A stretch of DNA of 64,000 nucleotides from Hymenobacter negativus (GTDB taxonomy: Bacteria; Bacteroidota; Bacteroidia; Cytophagales; Hymenobacteraceae). Below the pieces are notes generated by a model. That model saw only the letters and a program-made list of their open reading frames with translations. It made no database searches and was not told where the DNA came from. The DNA lies in assembly GCF_017571495.1 (NCBI RefSeq), contig NZ_JAGETZ010000002.1, forward strand, positions 496,001 through 560,000, in the 5' to 3' direction. A program made the translations under genes and the position numbers. Shown here in pieces: positions 17,389-25,726 of the stretch. Each line of letters begins with the position of its first letter. Within the stretch, counting starts at the first letter, position 1.

Positions 17389-17991
17389 TTAGATAGGCTC
17401 TTCTTTATAGTGAGTGAAAAATAATTTTTTTAGACGCACAAGGCACTTATACTTTTGATTTTTAGCATTGTCGGCATTGGTATAACCGAATTCCGCTGTC
17501 AAATCCTGCATCGACTTATCGAGCAGGTAGAAACCTTCTAAAAGCGAACGACAAGGCTCCCCTAAGTGGTTCAGGGCCTCGCTCATGGTGGCGAAACGGC
17601 GGTCCTGTTCCTCGGCGGCAAGCAGGTCGTCCTCGGCACCGGTGTTTAGGTACACGCCGTGCTCTTCGTCATCCAGCAAGCGCACGCCGAAGCGGCTTTT
17701 GCTGGTCAACCGTTTGAGCCACAGCCGGCGGCACACAGCGTACAGGTAGGTTTTGATTTGGCAGCTGAGCTCCAGGGAGCCGTCGCGGACCTTTTCATAA
17801 AACACCATCACGCCTTCCTGGTACACGTCCTGGGCGTCGTCCTCAGTGCCGCTGTTTTGCAGCACGAAGTGCGATACCATGGGCCAGTGCAGCCGATAGA
17901 GGTGGGCCAGCGCCCGCTCATCGCCGCCACGAATGGCCGCAATCAGCGCGTCGTCGGTGGGAGTTAAAACGGAGGAATTTCCTCTGCTCAT
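17389..17991 (-). CDS. ECF-type RNA polymerase sigma factor
   Basis: A 200-residue sigma-70 family member of the extracytoplasmic-function class, with only regions 2 and 4. Region 2 spans about residues 15-95 (EDDAQDVYQEGVMVFYEKVRDG, CQIKTYLYAVCRRLWLKRL) and region 4 about 125-195 (SEALNHLGEPCRSLLEGFYL, NADNAKNQKYKCLVRLKKLF). It is followed directly by a membrane protein with an anti-sigma-like N-terminus and periplasmic protease, suggesting the two form a signalling unit. The regulon is unknown. Confidence 0.9.
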   Translation of the reverse strand: MSRGNSSVLTPTDDALIAAIRGGDERALAHLYRLHWPMVSHFVLQNSGTEDDAQDVYQEGVMVFYEKVRDGSLELSCQIKTYLYAVCRRLWLKRLTSKSRFGVRLLDDEEHGVYLNTGAEDDLLAAEEQDRRFATMSEALNHLGEPCRSLLEGFYLLDKSMQDLTAEFGYTNADNAKNQKYKCLVRLKKLFFTHYKEEPI

Positions 17992-18127
17992 TCACTTTGG
18001 GGGTTAATACAAACGCGGGCTGCAAGTAACCCAACGAAAAAATATTTTTCTTAACCGGGTTACCTTCTCAGAAACCCGGGATAAAGGGCGTTTTTAAGTT
18101 AACCCATTTTCAAAATTACCCCCAAAG

Positions 18128-18349
18128 ATGAAAAATCTGTTTAAAGCTGCTGCCCTTGGCCTGTTCCTCACCGCTGGTTTGACTTCGTGCGGCGAAAAGA
18201 AGACCGAAGAAACCACTACCACGGTTGAGCAGCCTGCTGCTGGTGCCGAAACCACCACGACTACTACCACCGACAGCACTGCTATGGCTGCTCCCGCTGC
18301 TGATGCAACGGCTGCTCCTGCTGCTGATACCACTGCTGCTGCCAAGTAA
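18128..18349 (+). CDS. Small low-complexity lipoprotein
   Basis: A 73-residue lipoprotein precursor. MKNLFKAAALGLFLTAGLTSC is a type II signal peptide with the lipobox ending at Cys21. The mature part is nearly all Thr, Ala, Pro, Glu and Asp (TTTTVEQPAAGAETTTTT), so it is probably an unfolded, negatively charged surface or periplasmic peptide. The function is unknown. It is divergent from the sigma gene, sharing a 136-base gap, so co-regulation is possible. Confidence 0.75.
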   Translation: MKNLFKAAALGLFLTAGLTSCGEKKTEETTTTVEQPAAGAETTTTTTTDSTAMAAPAADATAAPAADTTAAAK

Positions 18350-18392
18350 TTAGCCGCTGGCCCTTGGCCAGCGCTTTACTTCGTATCTCAGA

Positions 18393-18436
18393 AAAAGAGG
18401 CCCGGATTTTCCTGATGGAGAATCCGGGCCTCTTTT
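18393..18436. terminator. Bidirectional Rho-independent terminator
   Basis: A perfect 16-bp stem (18393-18408 with 18421-18436) around a 12-base loop, A-rich on the left and followed by T residues on the right. It separates the small lipoprotein gene from the convergent mcrC-like gene. Confidence 0.9.
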
Positions 18437-18462
18437 TTGTGCCCGTAATATCTGTGAAGGCA

Positions 18463-19503
18463 TTAGTCAATCAAGCGCAGTAAGTCGGCGGCAATACCAG
18501 CCCAGGGTTGGTGCAGGTTGAGTGTAACAACGCGTACGGGATGCCCACCCAGCATGTAGCGCAAGTCCACCGCCTGCGTGGCGGCCGGATAGAGCAGAAT
18601 ACCTTCCAGTGCCTGACCGGCGATGGGGTGCTGGTTTTGCAGGTAGGCGTAGAGCTGGTAGAGGTGCGGCGCAATGAGCCGCTGCCGGTCGTAGCGCGGG
18701 CGCAGGGCTGCGGCGTAATATTTGGTATCGAGGATGATTTTTCGGTCGGGCGCGTCGAGGGTTGTGTCTGTGAGCATGGTGGGTAGCAGGGCCAGGTCGT
18801 CGGGTTGGTGGGCCTCTGCTTGCCAGGCAATGGTTTCGGCATACACGCGGTAGTGACGTTGCTCGCGCCGAAAGAAATTGCGCGTGAATTGCTCAAACAG
18901 CCGCGCCATCAATATTTCATCGCGCTGGAAATCGGTGAAGCGGCTACGGCCGCTTGCTGTGGGCTCGGGCAGGGCCATAAGCCAGACCAGCTCGCACACA
19001 TGCAGCAGGAAGGCCGATTGACCATCCGGTCGCTGCCGCCGCAGCTCCCGAAAGGTGGCAGCCGTGGGCGATGGCATATTGACTGCCGTTAGTACAGTCG
19101 GAAACCGTTGGCGTACCTGGCTCAGTTCGCGCCGCAACGCCAGCGGCAACGCAGCAGCCCGGTTCAGCACGGCCAGCGTTTGGACGATGAGGTAGTGCAA
19201 AGGCGATTCAACGCCCAACTCGTCGAAGGTGCAAATGGCCCGGCCTTGGCCCATTAGGCCTCGTCCCAGCGTAGGCGCCAGTTCTACCCGGCCGCGCAGG
19301 CTGCCTAATTCCGCCTCTTGGGTTGCGAAAGTGCGCGGCAATCCATTACGTAGCAAGCGCCGAGTGCCGTGCAGCAGCACCTGCGCCAGCAGCCCCAGCG
19401 GCCGATGAAAAGGCGTTGCCTCAGTGGCTTGTAGCACCGCCGGTTCGGGCAGCCGGTTCCAGGCGTAGCAGAGGAAATAGTAGAGGGTGGGGAGCGGTAT
19501 CAC
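18463..19503 (-). CDS. mcrC: McrC-like restriction subunit (PD-(D/E)xK nuclease)
   Basis: A 346-residue McrC homologue, the nuclease partner of a McrB GTPase that cleaves modified DNA. The N-terminus IPLPTLYYFLCYAWNRL is the family hallmark. The catalytic site is intact: LPTMLTD gives the first Asp and, 13 residues later, ILDTKYY gives the D-x-K pair. The start is GTG at 19503, since an in-frame stop lies just upstream and no ATG is available. It is read after mcrB and a small membrane-protein gene on the same strand, with a 57-base gap. A defence role against methylated phage DNA is inferred from the family. Confidence 0.9.
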   Translation of the reverse strand: MIPLPTLYYFLCYAWNRLPEPAVLQATEATPFHRPLGLLAQVLLHGTRRLLRNGLPRTFATQEAELGSLRGRVELAPTLGRGLMGQGRAICTFDELGVESPLHYLIVQTLAVLNRAAALPLALRRELSQVRQRFPTVLTAVNMPSPTAATFRELRRQRPDGQSAFLLHVCELVWLMALPEPTASGRSRFTDFQRDEILMARLFEQFTRNFFRREQRHYRVYAETIAWQAEAHQPDDLALLPTMLTDTTLDAPDRKIILDTKYYAAALRPRYDRQRLIAPHLYQLYAYLQNQHPIAGQALEGILLYPAATQAVDLRYMLGGHPVRVVTLNLHQPWAGIAADLLRLID

Positions 19504-19560
19504 AGGCCCGGTGTTGATTTCCTAAACAGTATTAATTCTGCTGCTGCCCTTCTATCTGAC

Positions 19561-19824
19561 TCAGGATGTAAAGGCCCAAAGGAGAATAAAAGGCAAGCCT
19601 AATAAAGCAATGTACAGCGCTGTTTTAGAGATGCGCTGCTGATATACGAACCATGCATATGCATTGTAGATTCCTAAAAACAAAAGGACGATTAGGACAA
19701 GTAAGCCCGCTACATCACTGTTTTCATCGAGCAGAATAACCTTTGTCAGCCACCCGAGAACAGACAGATTGAGCAGTAGAATGCAGCCCTTCCGAAAACC
19801 GAGTATAAGATTCTTTGCAATCAT
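19561..19824 (-). CDS. Small three-helix membrane protein inside mcrBC operon
   Basis: An 87-residue hydrophobic protein with no family I recognise. Three likely membrane helices lie at about residues 12-32, 38-60 and 66-86, with short charged loops (LDENSD and YQQRISK). The ATG at 19824 gives a compact product; a longer frame upstream would run through the mcrB C-terminus and adds no membrane segment. It begins 13 bases after the mcrB stop and ends 57 bases before mcrC, so it is almost certainly co-transcribed. The DNA is visibly richer in A+T than mcrB and mcrC. It may anchor or sense at the membrane for the defence system, or be an unrelated insertion. Confidence 0.7.
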   Translation of the reverse strand: MIAKNLILGFRKGCILLLNLSVLGWLTKVILLDENSDVAGLLVLIVLLFLGIYNAYAWFVYQQRISKTALYIALLGLPFILLWAFTS

Positions 19825-19837
19825 AAAGGATGGAAAG

Positions 19838-21133
19838 CTAAGCCAATAGCTTACGCAGCTGCGTAGCGGCCGTAGCAGGCTGCTCGCGCCAGTAATCAGC
19901 CAGCAGCGGCCCGATTTCCTGCTCCATGATGGCCCGGAGCCATGTGGCAGCCTGCTGCGGCTGCACCGGTGGCTGACAGAAATAACTGTGGCCGATTTCA
20001 AAATCAGGGCCTAACTCGGGGTCGTCGGCAATGGTTTGGTTAAGGGCTTGCATGCGGGCACAAAGCTGCTCAATGAGGGCATACGGGACTTGCCGTGACT
20101 TAAGAAAGCGTTGCAGCGGCGAACCAAATTGCGGCCCCAGTGCCACAAAGGCAAAGCGACGGCGCAGGGCATAATCCAGCGGGCTCAGCGAGCGGTCGGC
20201 TAGGTTGAGGGTGCCGATGACGTATAGGTTATCCGGCACGAAGAACCGTGGGGCATCCGGTGGGGCGTAGGGTAGGCGCAGGGCATGTGCCGGCCCGCGT
20301 TTGTCGGCTTCGAGTAACAGCAGCAGCTCGCCAAAGATGCGTGGGATATTGCCCCGGTTCACTTCATCGATGAGCAGGAAGTAGGGCCGGCCAGGGTCCG
20401 CAGCGGCGCGCTGGCAAAGAAGCGGCAGCACGCCGCGCACGAGGTGAAAGCGGCCCTCGGCATCGGGTCGGAAGCCGAGCATGAAGTCCTCGTAGCCATA
20501 GCTGGGGTGAAATTGCACCAGCTCGATGTGGCGCTCATCCTGCGCGCCCAGCATGAGCCAGGCCAACCGACGTGCCAGAAAGGTTTTGCCGGTGCCGGGC
20601 GGGCCTTGCAATAGCAGGTTGCGCCGACGTTCCAGACCTGCCAAGGTGGCTTCCAACTCCGTTTCGGTGATGAAAAGCTCGGCCAGTGCATCGGCCCGGG
20701 TGTAGGCGGGCGCAGTATAAGGGGCACTTGGCTCGGCTGCTTTTGTGGGTACTGTAAGTGGTGGTCCGGTATCTTTTGCCAAACCTGTGTACAAGTCTTC
20801 GGCCTGTTGGTGGGCTATTTCCTCCCCGTCGGGGCCAGAGCCGGAGGTAAGCACCGGCCGCTTGGTGCTGATGGTGAAATCTAGGCTTTCCAGCAAGGCA
20901 TTGGTCGGTGCGCCGGCCGGCCGGGGCCAGTGCGCCGCGGCGTTGCCGGTGGCCAGACGGTAGGCTAGCTCGGCCACGGCGCGGGGTGGGTAGCGGCGGC
21001 CCCGGTACACCAGTTCATACACCGTGCTGGGCGGCAGGGTGTGGCCTTCGCGGGCTATCTGGCGCAGGGCCCGCAGTACCTGCTCACGGGTGAGCAGAGG
21101 AGGGATGGTAGCAGCGGTGGGGGCAGCGGACAT
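19838..21133 (-). CDS. mcrB: McrB-like AAA+ GTPase restriction subunit
   Basis: A 431-residue AAA+ protein of the McrB class. Walker A is GPPGTGKT near residue 180, the McrB-type Walker B is FLLIDEVNRGNIPRIFGELL, and the sensor/base-recognition motif reads GTLNLADRSLSPLDYALRRRF, where most McrB proteins have N-T-A-D. The first ~60 residues (VLRALRQIAREGHTLPPSTV, then YRGRRYPPRAVAELA) look like a small DNA- or modified-base-recognition domain, followed by a Pro/Thr-rich linker; the exact family is uncertain. As a ring it would load and drive the McrC nuclease. It is the first gene of the operon. Confidence 0.9.
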   Translation of the reverse strand: MSAAPTAATIPPLLTREQVLRALRQIAREGHTLPPSTVYELVYRGRRYPPRAVAELAYRLATGNAAAHWPRPAGAPTNALLESLDFTISTKRPVLTSGSGPDGEEIAHQQAEDLYTGLAKDTGPPLTVPTKAAEPSAPYTAPAYTRADALAELFITETELEATLAGLERRRNLLLQGPPGTGKTFLARRLAWLMLGAQDERHIELVQFHPSYGYEDFMLGFRPDAEGRFHLVRGVLPLLCQRAAADPGRPYFLLIDEVNRGNIPRIFGELLLLLEADKRGPAHALRLPYAPPDAPRFFVPDNLYVIGTLNLADRSLSPLDYALRRRFAFVALGPQFGSPLQRFLKSRQVPYALIEQLCARMQALNQTIADDPELGPDFEIGHSYFCQPPVQPQQAATWLRAIMEQEIGPLLADYWREQPATAATQLRKLLA

Positions 21134-21172
21134 GGCGGGAAGGTAGCGCTACAGCAACAAACGGCCATAACT

Positions 21173-21208
21173 AAAAAAGTCCCCCGGCCGGGCCGGGAGA
21201 CTTTTTTG
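21173..21208. terminator. Rho-independent terminator
   Basis: AAAAAAGTC with a GC-rich core pairs with a matching GACTTTTTT arm. It lies about 60 bases downstream of the minus-strand lipoprotein gene ending at 21266 and just upstream of mcrB. Confidence 0.8.
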
Positions 21209-21265
21209 GATAACTTAATAATAACGCAAAAGCCACGGCTTCAGGCTGAAGCAGCCGCACCATAC

Positions 21266-22114
21266 TTAGGGCGTTACAGTGAATTTACGCGTTACCGAGT
21301 TGTACGGGCCGGCAATCAGGTTGGCGCTGCTGTCTACCAGCTCGAGTTTCACGGTGTTTTCGCCGGCGGGCAGGCCTTCCATCATGTAGGGCATCCAGCG
21401 GTCGAGCATGAACTCGGTGCCGTTGATGGTGGCCCGGACGCGGTTTCCACCTGGCTCTAGCGTGGTATTCACCAAGTAGAAATCCAGCATGATGCGTTTG
21501 GCATCGGCACCGGCGTAAGTGTCTTTCGGGCGGCTATAGAACAGGTTCGGGGCTTTTACGTCGATGATGGGCGTGGCCGGGGGCGGTGTGTTGCCCACGT
21601 TGATAACGCGCAGGTCGTAGGCACCGCGGTGCTTCAGGCTTTCGTGGTAGGAGCGCGACAGGAACGACAGCACCACGTGCTGGCCGTCAGGAATAGGCTT
21701 GGTGAAGCTGGTCTCGTAGTGCGCCGTGTAGGGCTCGTTGTCCACGATGTTATGGATGTGCTGGCCTTTCATCGAATTAGCCATTTCGGCCATGTGCGGA
21801 CCACCGCTCATTTTGGTGAGCTGGAAGTTGGTGACCAGGTAATTGAACGGTGCGTCGCCGCTGGGGACCGTCGAGTTGGCGATGGGAGACCGGAGCTGCA
21901 TCTGTGCCTCCGGAAATTTGGGGGAGTCGCCGAAGGGCGTCAAACGAATGCCATTCGACTCCATGCTTTCGCCGCTGGTGGAAGTGCTGCTGGTGGAAGC
22001 ACCGTTGGCCCCAGCAGTAGCGCTAACATCGGTAGCCGGCTTGCTTGTTTCGCAGCTTGCCAGCAAGGCCAGCATAGCGGTGGTGCTGCAAAGCAGCCAG
22101 AGGGGGCGTTTCAT
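21266..22114 (-). CDS. Lipoprotein of unknown function
   Basis: A 282-residue lipoprotein. The ATG at 22114 gives a proper type II signal (MKRPLWLLCSTTAMLALLASC); an upstream TTG adds five residues and is not favoured. A Ser/Thr/Gly-rich linker follows (about 24-48). The folded part has an Ig-like character with repeated LRSPIANSTVPSGDAPFNY and conserved-looking GQHIHNIVDNEPYTAHYE, PIPDGQHVVLSFLSRSYHES, similar in style to DUF4399-type domains, though that match is weak. No operon partner is seen. Cell-envelope location is likely; activity is unknown. Confidence 0.75.
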   Translation of the reverse strand: MKRPLWLLCSTTAMLALLASCETSKPATDVSATAGANGASTSSTSTSGESMESNGIRLTPFGDSPKFPEAQMQLRSPIANSTVPSGDAPFNYLVTNFQLTKMSGGPHMAEMANSMKGQHIHNIVDNEPYTAHYETSFTKPIPDGQHVVLSFLSRSYHESLKHRGAYDLRVINVGNTPPPATPIIDVKAPNLFYSRPKDTYAGADAKRIMLDFYLVNTTLEPGGNRVRATINGTEFMLDRWMPYMMEGLPAGENTVKLELVDSSANLIAGPYNSVTRKFTVTP

Positions 22115-22269
22115 AGACTGAAGACTCAAAAAAAGTGGTAGTAATTTATTTTAATAGTAGCTTGGAGCGATGCCGCTTACGGCGCAGAACCGGTGCGGGG
22201 TTTTGATTAACTTGCGGCGTTACCCACCACGTGGAGCTTACGCAGCCCCAAAGTAAACTCAAATTTCCC

Positions 22270-23247
22270 ATGCAAGACCAACTTCTTGAACACATTCCCT
22301 CGCTTGACCTCGCCGATTTCCGTTCCGGCGACCCCGAGCGCAAGGCTCGTTTTGTGCAGCAGCTCGGCGAAGCCTACCAAAACATCGGGTTCATCGCCCT
22401 GAAAAACCATGGGCTGAACGATGAGCAAACTAAGCAGCTTTATGCCGATGTGCAGGCTTTTTTTCAATTGCCCGACGAGGCAAAGCAGCGCTATGAGAAC
22501 CCGGAGTTGGCCGGCCAGCGGGGCTACATCAGCAAGGGCAAGGAGCACGCCAAGGGCCGCAACACCGGTGACCTGAAAGAGTTTTACCACGTGGGCCAGG
22601 AGGTGGAAGACGAAACCGACCCCATCAAAAATGACTACCCGGCCAATATCTGGCCTGAGGAAGTACCGGGCTTTCAAAAGAGCACCTTCACGGCCTATCG
22701 TACGCTGGAAAATGCTGGTCAGGATGTGCTGCGTGCCATTGCCCTCTACCTGCACCTGCCCGAAAACTACTTCGATGATAAAGTGAAGCACGGCAACAGC
22801 ATTTTGCGCCCCATTCACTACTTCCCCATCGAAGACCCGGATGCTGTGCCCGCCGACGCCGTGCGTGCTGCCGAACACGGCGACATCAACCTGATTACGC
22901 TGCTGATGGGCGCCAGCGCCGACGGCCTGCAAGTGAAACGCCGCGATGGCAAGTGGATTCCCATCACGGCCCTGCCCGACCAGATTGTGGTGAACGTGGG
23001 CGACATGCTCCAGCGCCTCACCAACGGCGTGCTGAAATCCACCATCCACCGCGTGGTGAACCCGGCCCGCGAAAAAATGAACACCTCGCGCTACAGCATT
23101 CCGTTCTTCATGCACCCGCGCTCCGAAATGAGCCTGGCCGCCCTGGAACACTGCGTGACTCCCGACAACCCCAAGAAGGAAGCCGACATTACGGCCGGTG
23201 AGTTCCTGAACGAGCGACTCATTGAATTGGGCTTGAAAAAGAAGTAG
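22270..23247 (+). CDS. Isopenicillin-N-synthase-family 2OG/Fe(II) oxygenase
   Basis: A 325-residue non-heme iron oxygenase-like protein. The N-terminal domain (DIN/DAO_N-like, residues ~5-130) contains GFIALKNHGLNDEQ. The 2OG-Fe(II) core follows: His and Asp ligands in EHGDINLITLL, the distal His in STIHRVVNP, and the 2-oxoglutarate-binding R-Y-S in SRYSIPFFMHPR. The ATG at 22270 is used; a GTG further upstream lacks support. Such proteins modify small metabolites, but the substrate cannot be told from sequence. It stands alone, followed by a palindromic repeat and chrA. Confidence 0.9.
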   Translation: MQDQLLEHIPSLDLADFRSGDPERKARFVQQLGEAYQNIGFIALKNHGLNDEQTKQLYADVQAFFQLPDEAKQRYENPELAGQRGYISKGKEHAKGRNTGDLKEFYHVGQEVEDETDPIKNDYPANIWPEEVPGFQKSTFTAYRTLENAGQDVLRAIALYLHLPENYFDDKVKHGNSILRPIHYFPIEDPDAVPADAVRAAEHGDINLITLLMGASADGLQVKRRDGKWIPITALPDQIVVNVGDMLQRLTNGVLKSTIHRVVNPAREKMNTSRYSIPFFMHPRSEMSLAALEHCVTPDNPKKEADITAGEFLNERLIELGLKKK

Positions 23248-23269
23248 CGTGTCAGAACGATAAATTATA

Positions 23270-23365
23270 GAACGTCATGCTGCGCGCAGCCGAAGCATCT
23301 CGCGTGCAGCAGTAGCCAATTACTTGTGCAGCAGAGATGCTTCGGCTGCGCGCAGCATGACGTTC
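23270..23365. repeat. Intergenic palindromic repeat, copy 2
   Basis: Two perfect 32-base inverted arms (23270-23301 and 23334-23365) around a 32-base loop. The arms start GAACGTCATGCTG and contain GCCGAAGCATCTC. The loop carries two GTGCAGCAG direct repeats. It fills the gap before chrA and, read forward, could create a false N-terminal extension of that gene. Confidence 0.9.
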
Positions 23366-23371
23366 TGTTTC

Positions 23372-24673
23372 ATGGCCGTTCCAATGCCAACTTCCGCCCC
23401 GCATCCGCCCACGCCGGTTTCGCTCACGCCGCCCCCGCGGCGCTCGGGCAAGCGGACGCGGCGCGTGCGGGGCATTATTTTTCTGAAGGATGTGGCCGTG
23501 CTGGCGCTCACGGCTTTTGGAGGACCACAGGCGCACTTGGCCATGTTCTTCCGGCTGCTGGTAGAGAAGCGCCGCTACATCAGCGCGGCCGAGCTGCTGG
23601 AGTTGCAGGCGCTATGTGCTCTGCTGCCGGGGCCCACTTCTACGCAAACCATCACCGTTATCGGGTTTCGGCTGGGTGGACCAAACCTGGCCTACCTCAC
23701 CCTGCTGGTCTGGATGGTGCCTTCCGTGACGCTGATGACCCTGGCCGCGCTCACCCTCAGCTACCTCGACCCAGCGCGGGTATCGGCACTGGTGCAGTTT
23801 GTGCAGCCGGTTGCGGTGGGTTTCGTTGCTTTTTCAGCGTACAAGATTTCGGAGAAGGTTATCCACACCAAAACTTCGGTGGGGCTAATGGTGGCAGCGG
23901 CCATGCTGGCTTACTTCTTCCAACTCCCCTGGATGCTGCCGCTGCTGCTGCTGGCCGGCGGGGCGGTTACCACGGTGCGCTACCGCAAGCATGCCATCAT
24001 TCAGGAGAAGAAGCCATTGCGCGTGGAATGGGCCAACTTTGTCCTGTGGTTTGGCATTCTGGCGGGGGCGGCCGTGCTAGGGCACTATACCAAACTGCTG
24101 CCCGTGCGCCTGTTCGAGAACTTTTACCGCAACGGTTCCCTGGTTTTTGGGGGCGGGCAGGTGCTTGCCCCGCTGCTGTACGCTGAGTTTGTTGAGTTTA
24201 AGAAGTACCTCACGGGGCCGGAGTTTCTGTCTGGGCTGGGGTTGGTGCAAGCTATGCCAGGACCTAATTTTTCGATTGCAGCCTACATCGGCGCGCTGGC
24301 CATGCGGCCGGCTGGTGGGGTCAGCATGCAGGTGCTGGGGGCCTTGGTGGGCGTAGCGGGTATTTTCCTGCCGGGGACGCTGCTTATCTTCTTCGTTATC
24401 CGGTTCTGGGACCGGTTGCGACAATACCGAGTGGTGCAGGCCTCACTCGAAGGCGTGAATGCTGTGAGCGCCGGGCTAGTGTGCGCCGCCACCTTTTTAC
24501 TCTATCATCCGCTGCCTTACCGCCTGCTGGACTTGCCGTTTCACCTCGGCCCCATCGATACGCTGCCACTGAACCCGCTGCTGGTGGGCGTCACGTTCCT
24601 GCTGCTGCTATGGGAAAAGGTGCCCAGCGTGGTGATAATCGTAGTAGCGCTAATAGCCGGGGCGCTCGTTTAA
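23372..24673 (+). CDS. chrA: Chromate transporter-family protein
   Basis: A 433-residue CHR-family membrane protein, with two homologous halves as in long-chain ChrA. Each half shows the family signature: LTAFGGPQAHLAMFF and ALLPGPTSTQTITVIGF in the first, VFGGGQVLAPLLYAEF and QAMPGPNFSIAAYIG in the second. A short Pro/Arg-rich cytoplasmic N-terminus precedes them. The start at 23372 is used because the longer reading frame begins in the palindromic repeat. It probably exports chromate or a similar oxyanion in exchange for other ions; family members can have other roles. Confidence 0.9.
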   Translation: MAVPMPTSAPHPPTPVSLTPPPRRSGKRTRRVRGIIFLKDVAVLALTAFGGPQAHLAMFFRLLVEKRRYISAAELLELQALCALLPGPTSTQTITVIGFRLGGPNLAYLTLLVWMVPSVTLMTLAALTLSYLDPARVSALVQFVQPVAVGFVAFSAYKISEKVIHTKTSVGLMVAAAMLAYFFQLPWMLPLLLLAGGAVTTVRYRKHAIIQEKKPLRVEWANFVLWFGILAGAAVLGHYTKLLPVRLFENFYRNGSLVFGGGQVLAPLLYAEFVEFKKYLTGPEFLSGLGLVQAMPGPNFSIAAYIGALAMRPAGGVSMQVLGALVGVAGIFLPGTLLIFFVIRFWDRLRQYRVVQASLEGVNAVSAGLVCAATFLLYHPLPYRLLDLPFHLGPIDTLPLNPLLVGVTFLLLLWEKVPSVVIIVVALIAGALV

Positions 24674-24788
24674 ATTGACGTGCCTATTGTCATCCTTGGC
24701 ATGTGCCAATCAGTTGCATAACCAAAACAATCCTCCAAAACAGACGTTCCAGAGGGCTGTGATTCAGCTACTGGTGTTTAACTGCCAG

Positions 24789-25397
24789 CTAGTTGCAGGA
24801 GGAGAATGTTTTAGTAGGGTCCGCCAGGGTGCTGGCCCAGGTTGGGGTGAAGCCGTCGGTGAGGCTAGCGAAGTTGGGATGAGAAACCGTGATGTTGATT
24901 GATTCCAGGGACTACTTCCAATCAGCTGGGATGAGAATACCGTTGGGATAGGTTTTGCCGCTCGTCGAAGTCCAGGTATCGCGGTGCGAAACCCCGTAGA
25001 TGTACAGGTCATACACCGGTGTAATGGTGCCCGGATACATAGTGGAAATGAAGGGCTCGTAGGGCACAGCTGGGTTGTAGACAAAGCTGCTGTTAGTGGT
25101 CAGCGTAACCGATTTCTTCACGAAAGGCGTGCAAGTGCCCGCTGCCACGTTGAGGAAATTGCCTGGGAACGAAACCATGTCGTTTTCGAAGACCGTGACA
25201 TAATACTAGGTGCCATCGTTGGTGTAGGAGTCGGCACCAAAAATGCCGGTAACACCCATCATCGAAATCTTAAAGCGGAACTCGCGGCTAAAGGAAGCAC
25301 CACGAGCGGTAAGCATGAAGTCGATATTCATTTCTGCCGACGACTTGGTGATGGCCGACTGCACCACGAGGTCGTTGTAGTCACTGTCGTTGTTGCT
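24789..25397 (-). pseudogene. Decayed LruC/DUF4842-like secreted-protein gene
   Basis: One minus-strand frame reads through a recognisable protein: SNNDSDYNDLVVQSAITKSS, then EFRFKISMMGVTGIFGAD, ENDMVSFPGNFLNVAAG, DLYIYGVSHRDTWTSTSGKT and a tail ending TFSSCN. This matches the DYNDLVV and later features of LruC-domain (DUF4842) proteins. The frame is broken by TAG at 25206-25208 and 24912-24914 before its final TAG at 24789-24791, and its 5' end is missing behind a TGA at 25398-25400. It therefore cannot make a full product. A sequencing error could explain one stop, but not two stops plus the truncation. Confidence 0.7.
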
Positions 25398-25420
25398 TCA
25401 TAAAAAATGCGCTGTGCTGA

Positions 25421-25656
25421 CTGCCCGCTGCTACGCTGGTTGCGGCTTCGCCATTCACCTCTGTCTCGGCCCAAAAGCTGGCCATTGAGAAGACCCACGA
25501 CACGTTGGGGTTGGTCAATGATAAGCAGGACGAATATTTCAACGAAAACCGATACTGTTAGGCACTGCTAAGGTGCTCTACTGCTTGGGAACAAGCAACA
25601 TCGACATTACTGGAGTCAAGTTGCTCAACTTTGCCAAGCTCGCCAATGAGCGATAG
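25421..25656 (+). pseudogene. Frameshifted remnant of a secreted-protein gene
   Basis: On the plus strand one frame encodes a signal-peptide-like piece (LPAATLVAASPFTSVSAQK, then EKTHDTLGLVNDK), ending at TAG 25559-25561. A different frame continues directly with GTAKVLYCLGTSNIDITG and KLLNFAKLANER, ending at TAG 25654-25656. This looks like one short exported-protein segment split by a frameshift, with no intact start. It may derive from a cohesin-like or T9SS protein, but that is a guess. Confidence 0.35.
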
Positions 25657-25726
25657 ACTGAAAACCGAAACGTAATGCTTGGGCTACGCTCGTTATAATG
25701 TTCTACTTCCTCTCAATTCCACCGCC

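Noticed and set aside
19825..20001. Longer form of the small membrane protein between mcrB and mcrC
   Set aside because: The extra 59 residues overlap mcrB in another frame and are unlike a natural N-terminus; the ATG at 19824 follows mcrB closely.
23324..23371. Extended chrA start upstream of 23372
   Set aside because: The extra 16 codons are translation of the palindromic repeat.
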